Part shown: positions 1-8,464 of the stretch, piece by piece
Layout: every line of letters begins with the position of its first letter
Position numbering within the stretch: position 1 is the stretch's first letter
Assembly: GCF_000420665.1 (NCBI RefSeq)
Contig: NZ_ATVJ01000001.1
Coordinates: forward strand, 1,869,588 to 1,933,587
Source of the DNA: Ponticaulis koreensis DSM 19734
GTDB taxonomy: Bacteria; Pseudomonadota; Alphaproteobacteria; Caulobacterales; Hyphomonadaceae
DNA: 64,000 bases
Direction of reading: 5' to 3'
The notes under the pieces: model-generated
Databases searched by the model: none
Told to the model about the DNA's origin: nothing
Seen by the model: only the letters and a program-made list of their open reading frames with translations
Position numbers and translations under genes: made by a program

Positions 1-755
<755 letters not shown>

Positions 756-793
756 TCAGAATGAATTTAAAAAAACGACCAGTGCGGTGAAGC

Positions 794-1084
794 TTATGCT
801 TCAACAACGCCCAGAATGTCGGACTCTTTCATGATGAGGAGCTCTTCCCCACCAACGTTGACTTCTGTGCCAGACCATTTGCCGAACAGGACGCGGTCGC
901 CAGCTTTGACGTCGAGCGCTACGAGGGAACCGTCGTCGCCGCGCACGCCTGTGCCGACTGCAACAACTTCACCTTCCTGTGGCTTTTCTTTCGCCGTATC
1001 GGGAATGATGATCCCGCCTTTGGTTTTTTCTTCTTCCTGTACGCGGCGTACAAGCACGCGGTCGTGAAGCGGACGGAATTTCAT
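794..1084 (-). CDS. groES: Co-chaperonin GroES
   Basis: GroES is the 10-kDa lid of the GroEL folding chamber. The protein is 96 residues, normal for the family, and starts [14 protein letters not shown], the classic GroES N-terminus. The mobile-loop region ([21 protein letters not shown]) and the end ESDILGVVE are present. A longer reading frame extends upstream to 1138, but it would run into the CIRCE operator; the ATG at 1082-1084 is preceded by GGAGAGAGGG, a good ribosome-binding site, so I use it. It is the first gene of the groES-groEL operon. Confidence 0.97.
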   Translation of the reverse strand: MKFRPLHDRVLVRRVQEEEKTKGGIIIPDTAKEKPQEGEVVAVGTGVRGDDGSLVALDVKAGDRVLFGKWSGTEVNVGGEELLIMKESDILGVVEA

Positions 1085-1131
1085 TGAATGCCCTCTCTCC
1101 AGATTGGGTTGATACAAAGAGTTTTGCCTGT

Positions 1132-1158
1132 TTAGCACTCACCGGAGGAGAGTGCTAA
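1132..1158 (-). promoter_or_regulatory. CIRCE operator (HrcA-binding) of groESL
   Basis: A perfect inverted repeat TTAGCACTC, a 9-nt spacer, then GAGTGCTAA. This is exactly the CIRCE consensus recognised by the heat-shock repressor HrcA. It lies about 50 bp upstream of the groES start, where it would overlap the transcription start or 5' leader. Confidence 0.97.
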
Positions 1159-1167
1159 CAGAGGGGC

Positions 1168-1195
1168 AATTAAGAACAGGGGGAGTTACCGTCAA
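1168..1195 (-). promoter_or_regulatory. Candidate groESL promoter
   Basis: On the minus strand TTGACG (1195-1190) and TTAATT (1173-1168) are 16 nt apart, just upstream of the CIRCE element. The -35 box fits sigma-70 or sigma-32 well and the -10 box is weak. This is a prediction from position and spacing only. Confidence 0.4.
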
Positions 1196-1342
1196 GGGGC
1201 AAAAAACAAGATTTATTCTGTTTGTGCTGCGCCTTCTTCACTTATCCCACCGCAAAGCGTTGTGCGGAGAATTATACGAGAAATGAGGACGGTATTCGCA
1301 AATACAACCGCGCCCCGGTGAAACCGCGATTGGAATGCGCAG

Positions 1343-1380
1343 ATAAAAAAGAAACCGGCGCGATCGAGGCGCCGGCTTCG
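1343..1380 (-). terminator. Rho-independent terminator after the SDR gene
   Basis: On the minus strand a GC-rich stem (GAAGCCGGCGC / GCGCCGGTTTC) is followed by TTTTTTATC. It lies about 25 bp past the stop codon of the SDR at 1404. Confidence 0.8.
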
Positions 1381-1403
1381 TGAATTGGAATTCGGGCGGG
1401 TGA

Positions 1404-2171
1404 TCAGGTGATCGTTTGACCGCCGTCAATCACCATCATCTGGCCATTCATGTAAGACCCGGCTTTAGATGCGAGGAATACCGCAGCACCTGCAATTTCT
1501 TCCGGCTCGCCGATACGCTGCATCGGCGTGTAAGCGAGGGAGCGTTTGAGGGTTTCAGGATTCTCCCAGAGTGCGCGGGCAAAGTCGGTGCGGATCAGAC
1601 CCGGTGCGATGCAATTCACGCGGATATTGTCTTTGCCGTATTCCACGCAAAGGTTTCGCGCTAGCTGGAAGTCAGCGGCTTTGGAGATGTTGTAAGCACC
1701 GATAACCGGTGAGCCCTTGAGGCCGCCGATAGATGAAATGATCACGACCGCGCCATCTTTGCGCTCGCGCATTTGCGGCGCACACATCTGGATCAGCCAG
1801 TTGTTGGAGATGATGTTGTTCGAAAGAATTTTCTGGAACTGGTCGTCGTTAATGTCACCGAGAGATCCGTAGAATGGGTTCGATGCCGCGTTGCACACGA
1901 CGATGTCTACTTTGCCGAACGCAGCATTTGTTTCGTCCACAAGGTTCTGAAGCTCTTCCTTGGAAGAAATGTTCGCCGGCACGGCAATCGCAGTGCCAAC
2001 GCCAAAACGCTCGTTGATCTCATGCGCTGTTTCTTCGCACGGCTCTGGCTTGCGTGATGAAATCACGACGCGCGCGCCCTGTTCAGCCATAGCAATCGCG
2101 ATTGCTTTACCGATGCCGCGGCTGGAGCCTGTGATAATTGCCGATTTTCCGGACAGATCAAAAAGTGACAT
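1404..2171 (-). CDS. Short-chain dehydrogenase/reductase (SDR)
   Basis: A classical NAD(P)-dependent SDR of 255 residues. The N-terminal Rossmann motif TGSSRGIG is at about residues 14-21, the stabilising CNAAS motif (the NNAG equivalent) lies mid-protein, and the active-site Ser (ISSIGG) precedes YNISK, the Y-x-x-x-K catalytic pair. The C-terminal GQMMVIDGGQTIT is the usual SDR ending. The substrate cannot be told from sequence. The gene has its own terminator downstream. An FAH-family hydrolase and a DUF262 gene lie nearby, but I see no evidence for a shared pathway. Confidence 0.9.
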   Translation of the reverse strand: MSLFDLSGKSAIITGSSRGIGKAIAIAMAEQGARVVISSRKPEPCEETAHEINERFGVGTAIAVPANISSKEELQNLVDETNAAFGKVDIVVCNAASNPFYGSLGDINDDQFQKILSNNIISNNWLIQMCAPQMRERKDGAVVIISSIGGLKGSPVIGAYNISKAADFQLARNLCVEYGKDNIRVNCIAPGLIRTDFARALWENPETLKRSLAYTPMQRIGEPEEIAGAAVFLASKAGSYMNGQMMVIDGGQTIT

Positions 2172-2250
2172 ATGTTTCTCCCTCTGGACGCTTTTGTCTT
2201 CTGATTACGATCAGATGTAGCGCCCTGAAACCAGCGAGTACAGACGCTTA

Positions 2251-3912
2251 TTAGCCGACCGGAAGGTCCAGCTTCCATTCGCGGATGAGAAGCTTTGCCA
2301 GCCGCGCCGTCCGCTCGCGAACGATAGCGGGCGTCCATTCTTCGTATGTCGCCGCGTCACGTGTCAGAGCATATCGGCCGCCTCGCGAAGGGCGACGGAA
2401 GAACTCGTCACGCTTTTGAAGAAAATCCAGACGGTCTGCGCGCTGATTATCTCTCTGTGTCAGCAGGCAGAAATTCCCGAGCGACTCACAGATTTCCCGA
2501 CGCTCAGACAGGTCCGGCCAGACGTCATACCATTCAGACCCCGGTTCCGGATTGCGTGGAAGGACATGCTCGACGGTGGCGTCGCTTGTGTCGGGTGAGG
2601 TCTCGCCGTCATCCAGAAGACTGTTGAGCTTGATGGCCAGCGCGCGTCGCTGGGTGACGGAACCAAACCGGCCATACAGTCGCTGCGTCAGCTTTTCCCG
2701 CTCCTCGCCAGTCAGCGACAATGCGCCTGATGGTGAAAAGAGTTTCTGGTCCGACATGACTTCTTCTGAAATCCGTCTGTAACGGAGGGCGCGCGTATCG
2801 CGGTCTGTAATGACGAGCTGCATGGCAAAGCCGAGGCGCTCCAGATCACAGAAGAATTCTCGCGCGGTATCCGCATCGCGTGGATGATAGACGAGGAATT
2901 GCAGGGCAGGGGCACGCCAGCCTGCATGGTCCAGTGAAATCAGGCGTGCCAGATGCTCATTGACTGCTGGCATAGGGCGCGAGAGCTGCACATCACCCTG
3001 TTTGAGTTCCAGATAGGCCTCAACAAAGCGCGGCAGTTCTTCTTCGAGAAAGCTGCGCGGCGAGGTGCCCTGAAGCACTGAGTTGCAGAAGCCGGTGACG
3101 AAATCGCCGCGTATCTGACGGTCATGCAGCGAACGTATCTGTCGCAGAAGATCGTCAAAATCCTTCGCGCCAAGGCGTGCCTCATGCAGCGTCCATGCAC
3201 GGGCCAGCTGGTCAGCATCCTGAGACGACAGGTTTGCCCGCTCAAACAGTTCTGTTTTCAGAATGTCATGCGCGGTGGGTTGTCGTCCGCGCGTGTTGAG
3301 CACCTGAAAGACTTTATAACCCGCATCCCGGTTTTCGACGCAGACATGCACGATCGGGCATTGGTGAAGAATGAAATCTGCCAGCGTGTCGCGATCGGCT
3401 TCGGAGAGCAGTTTAACCTCCTCGCGAATGGCGATGAGATTGTCGATCAGCATGCTCTGCTCGGAAGTCTCCGGCACAACATTCTCTGCGTTGAAAGTTG
3501 AACCGGGCCGTTGGGCCAGCGCGCGGAACACCGGTGCATCGACATGATTGAGCGTGAGCCGCCATTCACCGAGGCGCAGATCATCGGCCAGATAGCTGTG
3601 TAGCTCGTTGCGGCGTTTCTTATCCGCCATGGCGTCACGAAGACAGGCTATAAGAAGAGAGATGGTTGTGATGCGCTGCTGCCCGTCGACAATTTCGCAG
3701 AGATCAGGAAAGCCGGTCTCGCAGGTGACGACTGCGCCAAGGAAGTGAGAGCGTTCTTCGTCCATTGCCTGAACGAGGTCGGTCAGAAGTCCATTCGCAT
3801 CAGATACCTGCCAGGAGTAACTCCGCTGGTAACTCGGTATGCGATAGCTGGTGCCAGACTTCAGCAGCTCAGCGATTGATCTCGCCTCGGCTGTAACTCC
3901 CAACAAACTCAT
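2251..3912 (-). CDS. DUF262/DUF1524 (GmrSD-like) protein, candidate restriction-type defence
   Basis: 553 residues from the ATG at 3910-3912, which has GGAAGAAGT just upstream; a longer frame to 3972 lacks this. The N-terminal DUF262 (ParB/Srx-like) domain is marked by YRIPSYQRSYSW (residues 23-34) and IVDGQQRITT (74-83). The C-terminal DUF1524 His-Me (HNH-like) nuclease domain shows VEHVLPRN (447-454) followed by LGNFCLLTQRDNQ (478-490). This is the layout of GmrS and GmrD fused in type IV restriction enzymes, which attack modified phage DNA, although DUF262 proteins are diverse. It is a stand-alone gene among metabolic genes with similar base composition. Nucleotide-dependent nuclease activity is inferred. 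Confidence 0.85.
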   Translation of the reverse strand: MSLLGVTAEARSIAELLKSGTSYRIPSYQRSYSWQVSDANGLLTDLVQAMDEERSHFLGAVVTCETGFPDLCEIVDGQQRITTISLLIACLRDAMADKKRRNELHSYLADDLRLGEWRLTLNHVDAPVFRALAQRPGSTFNAENVVPETSEQSMLIDNLIAIREEVKLLSEADRDTLADFILHQCPIVHVCVENRDAGYKVFQVLNTRGRQPTAHDILKTELFERANLSSQDADQLARAWTLHEARLGAKDFDDLLRQIRSLHDRQIRGDFVTGFCNSVLQGTSPRSFLEEELPRFVEAYLELKQGDVQLSRPMPAVNEHLARLISLDHAGWRAPALQFLVYHPRDADTAREFFCDLERLGFAMQLVITDRDTRALRYRRISEEVMSDQKLFSPSGALSLTGEEREKLTQRLYGRFGSVTQRRALAIKLNSLLDDGETSPDTSDATVEHVLPRNPEPGSEWYDVWPDLSERREICESLGNFCLLTQRDNQRADRLDFLQKRDEFFRRPSRGGRYALTRDAATYEEWTPAIVRERTARLAKLLIREWKLDLPVG

Positions 3913-3983
3913 TACTTCTTCCGGTACGCGTAAAAACACTTTATCGCTGCAGTGACGGGACACGGAAAGCAAGAGGTGGCGTG

Positions 3984-4856
3984 ATGAAGTTCGGACGGAT
4001 CACAAGATTTGGGCAAGATTTTTCGGTTGTGTTTCAAAATAACCATGCCTACCGGCTGCAGTCCGAGGTGGCAGGTGAAGACAAATCGATTGAGGCCTGG
4101 CTCGCAGATCCCGAAGCGCTTGCAGAAGCCGGTAAGGCCGCTATCGCTGGCGGCGAGGCCATCGAGTTCACCGAAGACGAACTTCTCGCGCCCGTGAAAG
4201 CGCCGCGCAAAATCCTCGCTATTGCGCTCAATTATCTTGATCACGCCCGCGAAACGGGCCGCGAACCGCCAGAGCGTCAGACCTGGTTTGTAAAGCAGGT
4301 CACGGCACTGAACGCGCCTTATGGCACGATTGACATGCCGAAGGTGTCAGACCGTCTCGACTATGAAGCCGAGCTCGTCGTCGTAATCGGGCGCGGTGGT
4401 CGCCATATTCCGACAGAACGCGCTGATGAAGTGATCGCAGGCTATATGTGCGGCAATGACGTGTCCGTTCGTGACTGGCAGCGCGCAACGCCGACCATGA
4501 TCATGGGCAAGGGCTTTGATACGCATGCGCCTGTTGGCCCTTGGATCGTAACGCCGGATGAAATCGGCGATGCCAATACACTTGGTGTACGAACTCTGCT
4601 CAATGGCGAAGTCCGTCAGAACGGAACCACAGCAGATCTAATTCACAAAATTCCTGACATGATCGCGCATCTGAGCGCGGCCTTCATGTTGGAGCCGGGC
4701 GATCTCATCTTTACGGGGACTCCGGCTGGGGTGGCCGTTGCTTATGATCCACCGAGGTTTATGAAAACCGGCGACCGTGTCCGTGTAGAGATTGATCGAA
4801 TCGGACATATTGAGCACGTGATCGCTGACGAAGCAGGATTGACGCGCATCGGATAG
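3984..4856 (+). CDS. Fumarylacetoacetate hydrolase (FAH) family protein
   Basis: 290 residues. The conserved FAH core is present: KILAIALNYLDHARE, then DYEAELVVVIGRGG with the paired metal-binding glutamates, GYMCGNDVSVRDWQ with the metal Asp, and GDLIFTGTPAGV. These proteins cleave or decarboxylate 2-oxo acids in aromatic and sugar-acid breakdown; the substrate here is unknown. The ATG at 3984 is preferred over the GTG at 3981 because AGAGG lies 7 nt before it. The next gene starts 4 nt after the stop, so the two are probably cotranscribed. Divergent from the DUF262 gene. Confidence 0.9.
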   Translation: MKFGRITRFGQDFSVVFQNNHAYRLQSEVAGEDKSIEAWLADPEALAEAGKAAIAGGEAIEFTEDELLAPVKAPRKILAIALNYLDHARETGREPPERQTWFVKQVTALNAPYGTIDMPKVSDRLDYEAELVVVIGRGGRHIPTERADEVIAGYMCGNDVSVRDWQRATPTMIMGKGFDTHAPVGPWIVTPDEIGDANTLGVRTLLNGEVRQNGTTADLIHKIPDMIAHLSAAFMLEPGDLIFTGTPAGVAVAYDPPRFMKTGDRVRVEIDRIGHIEHVIADEAGLTRIG

Positions 4857-4860
4857 TCGA

Positions 4861-5814
4861 GTGACGAAGAAGACAGCTCTCATTGCCCTGATTGCAGGTG
4901 CCGCGGTCGGCGCTGGGGGGCTTAGCCTGTTCGGACTTTTGGAGCCCGAAGACAGGGCTGGCGCTGAGACGCTGGTGCCGTCCCCGTTCATGGCGGAACC
5001 ATGGTCCTTCATGGTAAGCTCTTGCGCAGAAAACACGAGCGCTATTGCACCCTGCGTGCTTGTGCAGGCGGGTGGCAAACGGCTGGTCTTCGGTGCGCCG
5101 CTTCATAATAACTGGCGGGGGATCGGGCCTCTGGACGCTATCTTTCTTATGGACGGGAAGCCTGAGTCTTCGGCTGGCGTGATGGGGCTTCGCTATGAAA
5201 CGTGGGTTTCCGGGCGTTCCTACAGGCAGGCTCTGGTTACGGGCGAGCTCTATCTGGAAACGCTTCAGGCGCTTGATGAGGCTATGCTGATCCCTGACGC
5301 GCTGGTGCAGATGGATAGCGCCAATACGCTGGACTCGCGGCAGGCAGGCTTCTCCGTTCGGCCTGTGCCGAGTAGCGCCGAGCGCTTTTCCGTCTTTAAT
5401 ACGGGTGATTTGCAGGTGCTGGCGCACTCAAGGCTCAATGATCGCGGAGATCAGATCATCGCCTATCGTGTGACCTATGAAGGGCGGGCGCTGGACATTT
5501 ATTCCTGTGAGGGAATGGACGCGCCGATAACGGGACTATCGCCTGATGGCGTTTTTGTGCCTGTAGTTGACCGGGTACAGCTTTCTGAAATGCGCCGTTA
5601 CGCCGAACGTGAAGACCTGGTGGCGCGGCGGCGCGAAATTCTATCTGCCGGTCTGAACTGTCCGTCACTCACCGAAGCGCGGGATTACGCGCAGGAGCGT
5701 AGCGCGAGCGCCCTGATTACAGTCGGTATGGCAAATCCGGATGTGCGGCCGAATTTTCAGTCAGCAGGCCTTAGCTGGCAGCCGGTCGATACAGAGCCTG
5801 CTCTGCTGGATTAA
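4861..5814 (+). CDS. Secreted protein resembling a metallo-beta-lactamase fold that lacks its metal ligands
   Basis: 317 residues with a GTG start 4 nt after the FAH gene and an N-terminal hydrophobic segment (residues 5-26) that is either an anchor or a signal. The order of segments matches RNase Z/arylsulfatase-like MBL proteins: CVLVQAGGKRLVFGAP (65-80) for the first strand pair, LDAIFLMDGKPESSAGV (91-107) where active enzymes have H-x-H-x-D-H, IIAYRVTYEGRALDIYSCEG where they have the SGDT motif, and a terminal SALITVGMANPD where they have a Leu-Thr-His strand. Every expected ligand is replaced. I infer a pseudoenzyme; a fold prediction would settle it. No better family name comes to mind. 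Confidence 0.6.
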   Translation: MTKKTALIALIAGAAVGAGGLSLFGLLEPEDRAGAETLVPSPFMAEPWSFMVSSCAENTSAIAPCVLVQAGGKRLVFGAPLHNNWRGIGPLDAIFLMDGKPESSAGVMGLRYETWVSGRSYRQALVTGELYLETLQALDEAMLIPDALVQMDSANTLDSRQAGFSVRPVPSSAERFSVFNTGDLQVLAHSRLNDRGDQIIAYRVTYEGRALDIYSCEGMDAPITGLSPDGVFVPVVDRVQLSEMRRYAEREDLVARRREILSAGLNCPSLTEARDYAQERSASALITVGMANPDVRPNFQSAGLSWQPVDTEPALLD

Positions 5815-5848
5815 CTCTGACTGCAGGAAAAAGGGCTCTTGAAAGACG

Positions 5849-6020
5849 ACGGGGCCCGGTGTGAACACCAGACCCCGTACTCCCCAGATCGCCCCCGTCC
5901 GGCCATCAGGCCGCGGACTTGAGCTGCCAGATGAATGCCATGTGAATGTTTTCTGGTCCAGACGCTTTTCTGCATCGAAATCAACGAGGTTCAGCTGCGT
6001 TGCGCATTTGCCACTCCTGA
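5849..6020 (-). ncRNA. Candidate structured small RNA with mini-ORFs
   Basis: Read on the minus strand, a Shine-Dalgarno-like CAGGAG (around 6014-6018) precedes an 8-codon frame MRNAAEPR (6007-5981), and then an 11-codon frame MAFIWQLKSAA (5941-5906). These are followed by a hairpin GTCC-GGCC-atca-GGCC-gc-GGAC at 5889-5910 and an interrupted stem ACGGGG..GGTGT / ACACC..CCCCGT at 5849-5878 that could be a terminator, though its T-run is poor. No minus-strand gene follows, so it would be a free-standing transcript. This is not matched to any known RNA family; low confidence. Confidence 0.3.
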
Positions 6021-6082
6021 GGGCAACGCGATCCGGTTTTTAAGCAGAAGCTGTGAGCGCGGAGAATGAGGGAGAGGGGATA

Positions 6083-6098
6083 GCACAAGATCTTGTGC
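6083..6098. promoter_or_regulatory. Perfect 16-bp palindrome GCACAAGATCTTGTGC
   Basis: The two 8-nt halves are exact inverse complements, giving a site with the symmetry of a dimeric regulator operator. It lies about 140 bp upstream of tipF and upstream of the candidate minus-strand small RNA. No regulator can be named. Confidence 0.45.
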
Positions 6099-6173
6099 AT
6101 CGGGCGCCGGTCTTCCCCATGAATTTGGGGGCGTGAGATTGCCATCAGCACTGAATCATAGACAATCAATGTG

Positions 6174-6194
6174 TTAACCAAAACAGTGTATTAA
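6174..6194 (+). promoter_or_regulatory. CtrA-like half site upstream of tipF
   Basis: TTAACCA at 6174-6180, followed by TTAA at 6191-6194. CtrA sites in Caulobacterales use TTAACCAT half sites or TTAA-N7-TTAA. The spacing here (11 nt) is off, so only the half-site resemblance counts. CtrA control of a flagellar gene would be biologically reasonable. Confidence 0.25.
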
Positions 6195-6237
6195 TGCGAT
6201 AACTGAAGTTACAACATACTGATCGCAAAGGCCCTTC

Positions 6238-7494
6238 ATGCCAGCATTCGCGCATATTCTGATTGCTGCCTCCTACGTCGTCGTAGGTGTGTTTCTGGGT
6301 ATTTGCTTTTTTCAGTTCACGTCTTACTCCTTTGAAATTGCAGTAATATCAGCTCTTGCGACAGTATCTGTGTCTGGGCTTGTGCATGTCATGGCGGTGA
6401 GCCGCGAGCGCGCGAAACTGCTGGAATCCCGCCTGCTTTCCATGCGCAATGAGCTGCGCAAAGCGCACCAGAAATCTGAAGTTCTGGAAGCGCGTATGGG
6501 GGTGATGGAAGAATCACTGCAGCGCGAAGTGTCGGAGCGTCGCCAGACGCTCGTGGCTGAAATGCGCGAGCTTGAAGACCTTATTCAGCGTCTCGGTAAA
6601 AGCTTTGAAGCCAAAATGGAGAGCGCCAGGCGCAATCCGCGCCTCGGTTCCAGCAGCGGAAAGCCGGGGGAAAGGTCGCCGGAAGAAGCGCTTCAGGCAG
6701 TTCAGGATGCGCTCGACTCCAACCGCGTTGACCTACATTTGCAGCCAATCGTCAGCCTGCCACAGCGCCGTGTCTGTTTCTATGAAGGTTTCACCCGTCT
6801 GCGTGACGAAAACGACCAGCTCATCATGCCGGGCGAATTCCTTGGCGCGGCGAAAGAGGCGGGGCTTCTTGGTGTCATCGACAATATGCTGCTCTTTCGC
6901 TGCGTACAGATTGTCCGTCGCCTCAGCGAGAAAGACCGCCGTATCGGCGTATTCTGCAACGTTGCGATTTCGTCTCTGGAAGATGAGGCTTTCTTCCCGC
7001 AATTTCTTGAATTCATCAAAGAAAACCGCGATCTTGCTGGCTCCCTGATTTTCGAGATTTCAGCGCAGGATTTTGCGCGTCGTTCGCCAACGACTGCCCG
7101 CCATATGGCGCGCCTCTCCGATCTTGGATTCCGCTTCTCGCTCGATAAGGCCGATGGCATTGATGTGAACCTGCCGGAAATGCAGGCCGAGCAGGTGAAA
7201 TTCCTTAAAGTCGAAGGCAGTAAGCTTCTTGAGCAGCTCGTTGACGGCGGACCACGCCCGATTTCAGCTGTGACGCGTTCAACGGCGCCGCAGGATGTGC
7301 CGGCTGTTTTCATGCGCTATGGCGTCGATCTGATCGCGGAAAAGGTCGAAACCGAGAAAGAAGTCGTCGAAATTCTCGACTTCGATATTCCTTTTGGTCA
7401 GGGCTATGTCTTCGGCGAAGCACGTCCGATCAAAGAGAGCCTGATGGAAGAAACGGCGCCGCCAACCGATTTCATGCACCGCAACGCAATCTAA
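6238..7494 (+). CDS. tipF: TipF-like membrane protein with degenerate EAL domain
   Basis: 418 residues: two membrane segments (about 3-25 and 31-52), a long charged coiled coil (about 55-130) and a C-terminal EAL domain from about 155. This is the architecture of TipF, the cyclic-di-GMP receptor that with TipN directs flagellum assembly at the new pole in Caulobacter. The catalytic motifs are altered: the EAL loop reads YEGFTRL, later motifs read FEISAQ and SLDKAD, while KVE and GQGYVFGEARP remain. Loss of catalytic residues fits a binding-only role. Start at ATG 6238 with AAAGG 6 nt upstream. CheY and a CheZ-like gene lie 1-2 kb away. Confidence 0.85.
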   Translation: MPAFAHILIAASYVVVGVFLGICFFQFTSYSFEIAVISALATVSVSGLVHVMAVSRERAKLLESRLLSMRNELRKAHQKSEVLEARMGVMEESLQREVSERRQTLVAEMRELEDLIQRLGKSFEAKMESARRNPRLGSSSGKPGERSPEEALQAVQDALDSNRVDLHLQPIVSLPQRRVCFYEGFTRLRDENDQLIMPGEFLGAAKEAGLLGVIDNMLLFRCVQIVRRLSEKDRRIGVFCNVAISSLEDEAFFPQFLEFIKENRDLAGSLIFEISAQDFARRSPTTARHMARLSDLGFRFSLDKADGIDVNLPEMQAEQVKFLKVEGSKLLEQLVDGGPRPISAVTRSTAPQDVPAVFMRYGVDLIAEKVETEKEVVEILDFDIPFGQGYVFGEARPIKESLMEETAPPTDFMHRNAI

Positions 7495-7543
7495 GGCGTT
7501 CAGACCCTTTTCTTGATCTGTCGATTAGGCTAACGCCTAGGCC

Positions 7544-8404
7544 ATGACAGCACCGCTTTTTCCTGCCGGACTTTCCGAAATTCACGACCGATATGACGCC
7601 ATTCTTTGCGATGTATGGGGGGTCATTCATAACGGGCGCGAAGCCTTTCATGATGCCTGCGATGCGCTTGCAGCCTTCAGGAAAGAGGGCAAGCCCGTTA
7701 TTCTGGTGACGAATGCGCCTGTTCAGGCTCGCGAGGTTGAAGCGCTGTTTCCGGGTTTTGGCGTTCGCCGCGACTGCTATAACGCGATTGCCTCATCAGG
7801 AGATGCGACACGTCTGGTGATCGACGAGCGTGCACCGGGACCTGCCTATCGTCTCGGAACCGACAATTCATGGGAGCGGGATAACACGCTGTTTGTCGGG
7901 TCCGGCCTTGAGTTTTCAGAGCCTGAAGATGCCGCATTTATCGTCGCCATGGGCATGCGTGATCAGGCGAATGAGCATCCTGAAGACTATCGCGAAGAGC
8001 TGCGTCCGCTGGCAAAGCGCGGGCTGGAAATGATCTGCGCCAATCCGGATATTCAGGTGCGTGTCGGCAATACGCTGCAATGGTGCGCGGGTGCAATCGC
8101 ACGCATTTATGAAGAAGAGGGCGGCCCTGTTATCTATCCGGGGAAGCCACATGATGCGATTTACGATCTCGCCGAACAGCATCTGGCGCGCCTTGGCTTC
8201 CCGGACATTCCGCGCTCTCGCCTGCTGGCAATTGGTGACGGGCCGATCACGGACATGAAAGGCGCCAACCATCGCGGTATGGACTGTATTTATGTTGGTA
8301 CGGGCCTTAACCAGTCGGCCAGCAATTTCGAGGCGAGCACGACAGAGCTATTGGAGCGTAGTGGCGTGACAGCGACCTACGCCATGACCGGGCTGTATTG
8401 GTGA
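7544..8404 (+). CDS. TIGR01459-type HAD hydrolase (subfamily IIA)
   Basis: 286 residues. Motif I is CDVWGVIHNG, with the nucleophile Asp followed two residues later by Trp instead of Asp, as is usual in TIGR01459. Motif II is VILVTNAP, the Lys is in YPGKPHDAIY, and motif III/IV is LLAIGDGPITDMKGA. The family resembles NagD-like phosphatases; its substrate is unknown. In alphaproteobacteria it usually sits next to ribF; here a CheZ/CheY pair and a MaoC gene lie between. A strong terminator follows directly. Confidence 0.9.
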   Translation: MTAPLFPAGLSEIHDRYDAILCDVWGVIHNGREAFHDACDALAAFRKEGKPVILVTNAPVQAREVEALFPGFGVRRDCYNAIASSGDATRLVIDERAPGPAYRLGTDNSWERDNTLFVGSGLEFSEPEDAAFIVAMGMRDQANEHPEDYREELRPLAKRGLEMICANPDIQVRVGNTLQWCAGAIARIYEEEGGPVIYPGKPHDAIYDLAEQHLARLGFPDIPRSRLLAIGDGPITDMKGANHRGMDCIYVGTGLNQSASNFEASTTELLERSGVTATYAMTGLYW

Positions 8405-8406
8405 CA

Positions 8407-8440
8407 TTAAAAAACCCGGCCACATGGACCGGGTTTTCTG
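8407..8440. terminator. Bidirectional terminator between HAD and CheZ-like genes
   Basis: AAAACCCGG (8411-8419) pairs with CCGGGTTTT (8429-8437), with A-tract and T-tract on the two sides, so it can serve both convergent genes. Confidence 0.85.
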
Positions 8441-8464
8441 TGATTTAGGCGTTTCCTCGAAATC

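Larger units (their letters stand above)
5815..6237. other. Hairpin-rich intergenic region before tipF
   Basis: About 420 bp with no convincing gene of normal size. It contains at least three hairpins at 5849-5956, two tiny minus-strand reading frames (5981-6007 and 5906-5941), a perfect 16-bp palindrome at 6083-6098, a CCCCA/TGGGG hairpin at 6115-6130 and a TTAACC box at 6174-6179. The density of structure suggests a small RNA or leader, probably on the minus strand. Separate entries cover the parts. Confidence 0.6.

Noticed and set aside
5871-5890. CTGGGGAGTACGG on the minus strand, identical to a 13-base piece of 16S rRNA
   Set aside because: The bases on both sides do not match 16S rRNA, so it is a chance match, not an rRNA fragment.
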